From Bacteroidota bacterium (lineage in GTDB: Bacteria; Bacteroidota; Bacteroidia; Bacteroidales; VadinHA17), in NCBI GenBank assembly GCA_030593185.1, contig JAUVHQ010000093.1:1-7770 (forward strand): a stretch of DNA of 7,770 bases, in the 5' to 3' direction. Positions within the stretch are counted from its first letter, which is position 1. Every line of letters begins with the position of its first letter. The position numbers and the translations under genes were made by a program. Positions 6,353 to 7,770 of this stretch are shown here, in pieces. The notes below the pieces were generated by a model, which was not told the origin of the DNA, did no database searches, and was given only the letters and a program-made list of their open reading frames with translations.

Positions 6353-6777
6353 ATCTCTTTTTTCAGTTCTGATAATTTTTTCATCTTCATCCCTGAAATT
6401 AACCTGTAACGGCATTTCGCCGGATAGTCTGTGGGTAGCACATGAAAAGCAGGGATCATATGCTCTGAAAGCCATTTCCACTATATTAAGGATTCCTTCT
6501 GAAACTTCGATTCCTTTTTTGATCAATCCCTGAGCTACTTTTTTAAGCGACATACAAATAGCAGTATTATTATTTGTGTTTCCAACAATAATATTAGCCT
6601 TGGTCACTATGCCTCTTTCGTCAGTCCAATAGTGGTGAGTAAGGTTCCTCTTTGGGCTTCAACAATACCTACTCCTTCAGATGGGGTTTTATCCAGTTTA
6701 GCACTAAGTTCGGTACCGGTAATTTCAGGATCAGTGGCCAGTTCTCACGCTCTGATTTTTTCATGGAAGGTTTTTCA
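6350..6777 (-). pseudogene. 3' remnant of group 3 [NiFe] hydrogenase large subunit
   Basis: Only about the last 130 residues of a normally 400-480 residue catalytic subunit can be read. From 6744 the frame gives ELATDPEITGTEL, then EGVGIVEAQRGTL down to about 6641. One base is missing there, and the text resumes in the next frame as THHYWTDERGIVTKANIIVG (from 6640) and continues to the stop at 6350. The second nickel-binding motif, DPCFSCATH, is intact and is followed by a 24-residue tail (RLSGEMPLQV onward) of the kind removed by the maturation protease. Upstream, a TGA at 6745-6747 (probably from CGA) and another at 6775-6777 break the frame; beyond about 6770 homology is no longer convincing. 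The first nickel motif (RxCxxC) and about 70% of the gene are absent. The wording is closest to cytoplasmic group 3 (Mvh/Hox-like) enzymes; the exact subgroup is inference. A GTG at 6605-6607 could start an 85-residue peptide, but that would not be a working enzyme. Confidence 0.88.
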
Positions 6778-6869
6778 TGCAAAGATACCGCGGCTTCCAA
6801 TCCCGTGAAAGATGCATTAGACCGAAGGCTTACGGATAATTAAATATTTTTTCTTCGTTAATTATTTCT
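6778..6869. other. Degenerate junction between protease gene and hydrogenase remnant
   Basis: This stretch should hold more of the large subunit but shows no convincing homology in any frame. An 8-bp AT-only inverted repeat, ATAATTAA (6836-6843) and TTAATTAT (6858-6865), with a 14-base loop sits just after the first protease stop. It may mark the point where a deletion joined the protease gene to the remnant. Confidence 0.35.
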
Positions 6870-7382
6870 TTAACCATTTTTTATAATCTCATTTATCCTT
6901 TTGCAAACTTCCGGTATTGCATCAATTAATTTCTTTGAAATAGTAGTAGAAACTTCTGTAGGAATATTTTCTACCTGACAAGCAATAATTATAACATCAA
7001 CTTTACAAAAATCTTTTAATTCTTTTAATAGATTTGAAGTTGGAAGTTGATGCATTGAAAAATCATCAATCTTCTTTTCAGGAATTTCATCTATTGGAAG
7101 TTCAAATATTTCACCGGGTGTTTTTCCAGCATCTATAGCATCAATAATGATAATTTTTTCTGGTTTTTTTTCAGAGAGGGCAATATCAAATAATATATTT
7201 CTTACACTAGTACCCGCATTTATTACTCCAACATTTCCCGGGAGATGATAATTTTTAAGGAGTTCTTCAGCGACATGAGGACCAAACCCATCATCACTAA
7301 AAAGAATATTGCCACATCCAAAAATAAGAACATTTTTGTCAGGAATATCTGAAATACCTGTATAAAAATTTTGCTGATTCAT
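6870..7382 (-). CDS. [NiFe] hydrogenase maturation endopeptidase (first copy)
   Basis: The 170-residue product belongs to the HycI/FrhD/HybD peptidase family that trims the large-subunit C-terminus after nickel loading. VLIFGCGNILFSDDGFG (18-34) carries the GxGN start and the metal-ligand Asp31; IIIIDAIDAGKTPGEIFEL (77-95) carries Asp81/Asp84 and the family's DAxDxGxxPG pattern; SMHQLPTSN (109-117) carries His111. All expected ligands are present and the length is normal. The PGEIFEL and SMHQLP wording looks nearer to FrhD/HycI proteins than the second copy does, so the two are not recent duplicates. Its ATG (7380-7382) follows the TAA of the histidine kinase gene with no gap, suggesting translational coupling. 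Two maturation proteases flanking one broken large-subunit remnant is unusual and suggests that two hydrogenase gene sets were joined, or that one protease serves a distant enzyme. Confidence 0.92.
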   Translation of the reverse strand: MNQQNFYTGISDIPDKNVLIFGCGNILFSDDGFGPHVAEELLKNYHLPGNVGVINAGTSVRNILFDIALSEKKPEKIIIIDAIDAGKTPGEIFELPIDEIPEKKIDDFSMHQLPTSNLLKELKDFCKVDVIIIACQVENIPTEVSTTISKKLIDAIPEVCKRINEIIKNG

Positions 7383-7770
7383 TTATGAAACAGGAAGAAT
7401 AATAGTAAATTTTGTTCCTTCATTAACTTTGCTTTCAACTATAATATTACCACCGTATGTTTCAATAATTTTCTTTGTAATTGTAAGCCCAAGCCCCGTT
7501 CCTTCTTTTTCAATTATTCTGGCATTTTCTGCTCTGTAAAATTCATCAAATACATGATGAATATCGTCTTCGGGTATTCCAATCCCTGTATCTTTTATTT
7601 CAACTAATATTTTTTTGTGATCAATACTTGCAATAACTTCAACTTTGCCATCAGAAGGTGTATATTTTATTGCATTATCAAGAATGTTTATAAGCACATC
7701 ATCAATATCTTCAGGACGCGCTTTAATATGTGGTAAAGTTTCCTTAATCATTAAACTTAATATAACTTTT
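7383..7770 (-). CDS. Sensor histidine kinase, C-terminal ATPase domain; 5' part outside window
   Basis: The frame is open through the window edge (KVILSL precedes the first internal Met at 7749-7751), so this is the last 128 residues of a longer protein rather than a complete small gene. It is a full HATPase_c domain: N box with VLINILDNAIKYTPSDG, G1 box KDTGIGIPEDD, F-box-like VFDEFYRAEN, and G2 box EGTGLGLTITKKIIETYGG, ending KFTIILPVS. These residues bind ATP to phosphorylate the conserved histidine of the H box, which lies outside the window together with any sensor domain. The gene abuts the first maturation protease (TAA directly followed by ATG), so the kinase is part of the hydrogenase operon. 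No response regulator is visible. It may sense hydrogen or redox state, as kinases in hydrogenase gene clusters can, but no sensor domain is available to support that. Confidence 0.93.
   Translation of the reverse strand, partial: KVILSLMIKETLPHIKARPEDIDDVLINILDNAIKYTPSDGKVEVIASIDHKKILVEIKDTGIGIPEDDIHHVFDEFYRAENARIIEKEGTGLGLTITKKIIETYGGNIIVESKVNEGTKFTIILPVS

Noticed and set aside
6745..6747. In-frame TGA in a hydrogenase gene as a possible selenocysteine codon
   Set aside because: Selenocysteine in [NiFeSe] hydrogenases replaces a nickel-ligand cysteine in the DPCxxC motif. Here both cysteines of that motif are ordinary Cys codons, and the TGA falls in a helix region where Arg is expected.
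6672..6839. 56-codon stop-free minus-strand stretch reading SLRSNASFTGLEAAVSLHEK and onward
   Set aside because: It overlaps the frame that carries the clear hydrogenase homology and has no convincing hydrogenase or other family motif of its own. It looks like a chance open frame in decaying DNA.
6652..6843. 63-codon open frame on the plus strand
   Set aside because: It lies antisense to the hydrogenase remnant, whose homology (DPEITG, EGVGIVEA) explains the sequence. Its own product shows no recognisable motif.
7383..7751. A complete 122-residue stand-alone ATPase-domain protein
   Set aside because: The frame stays open upstream of the first Met to the window edge, and that upstream part (KVILSL) reads naturally into the kinase domain, so this is the end of a longer kinase.

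Overview
The window is AT-rich and reads like a chromosomal stretch of an anaerobic or fermentative member of the Bacteroidota. Evidence for this is indirect. Start codons mostly lack a purine-rich ribosome binding site. A good match to the Bacteroidota -7 box (TAnnTTTG) precedes the one plus-strand gene. The intergenic regions carry short degenerate repeats of a kind common in Bacteroidales and Marinilabiliales. No taxonomic marker gene is present, so the assignment is an inference.

Layout, low to high coordinates: (1) 1-806, minus: 5' part of a PLP-dependent aminotransferase that runs off the window. (2) 807-1150: 344 bp spacer. (3) 1151-3208, minus: a one-chain ADP-forming acyl-CoA synthetase with both catalytic histidines; it is transcribed towards the aminotransferase. 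(4) 3209-3737: a repeat-rich intergenic block with a 16-bp tandem repeat, a 123-bp element with inverted ends and a CTCAT-rich tract. (5) 3738-4130, plus: a small secreted protein of unknown function. (6) 4166-4201: a perfect 36-bp palindrome between two convergent genes, probably a two-way terminator. (7) 4253-4882, minus: the redox-sensing repressor Rex. (8) 5020-7770, minus: a decayed [NiFe] hydrogenase locus. In transcription order it holds the C-terminus of a sensor histidine kinase, a hydrogenase maturation protease, a broken 3' remnant of a group 3 [NiFe] hydrogenase large subunit, a 301-bp MITE-like insertion, a second maturation protease, and a cysteine-rich putative metal-binding protein.

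The main discovery in the window is the state of the hydrogenase locus. Only about the last 130 residues of the large subunit remain. They contain an in-frame TGA and a one-base frameshift, yet the nickel-binding DPCxxCxxH motif and the cleavable C-terminal tail are still readable. The MITE-like element has 14-bp terminal inverted repeats with one mismatch and sits exactly at the large-subunit stop codon, flanked by 7-bp direct repeats (TTACTTA). Removing the element and one repeat copy puts the second protease 24 bp after the large-subunit stop, the usual Hox/Mvh-type order. Both proteases keep their metal-binding residues, so they either serve another hydrogenase in the genome or have only recently lost their substrate.

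Functionally the genes fit anaerobic redox and energy metabolism. An aminotransferase plus ADP-forming acyl-CoA synthetase suits ATP-yielding amino-acid fermentation. Rex (NADH/NAD+ sensing) suits control of fermentative and hydrogenase genes. The histidine kinase fused by position to a hydrogenase operon suggests that the operon was under signal control. These links are inferences from gene content and order.
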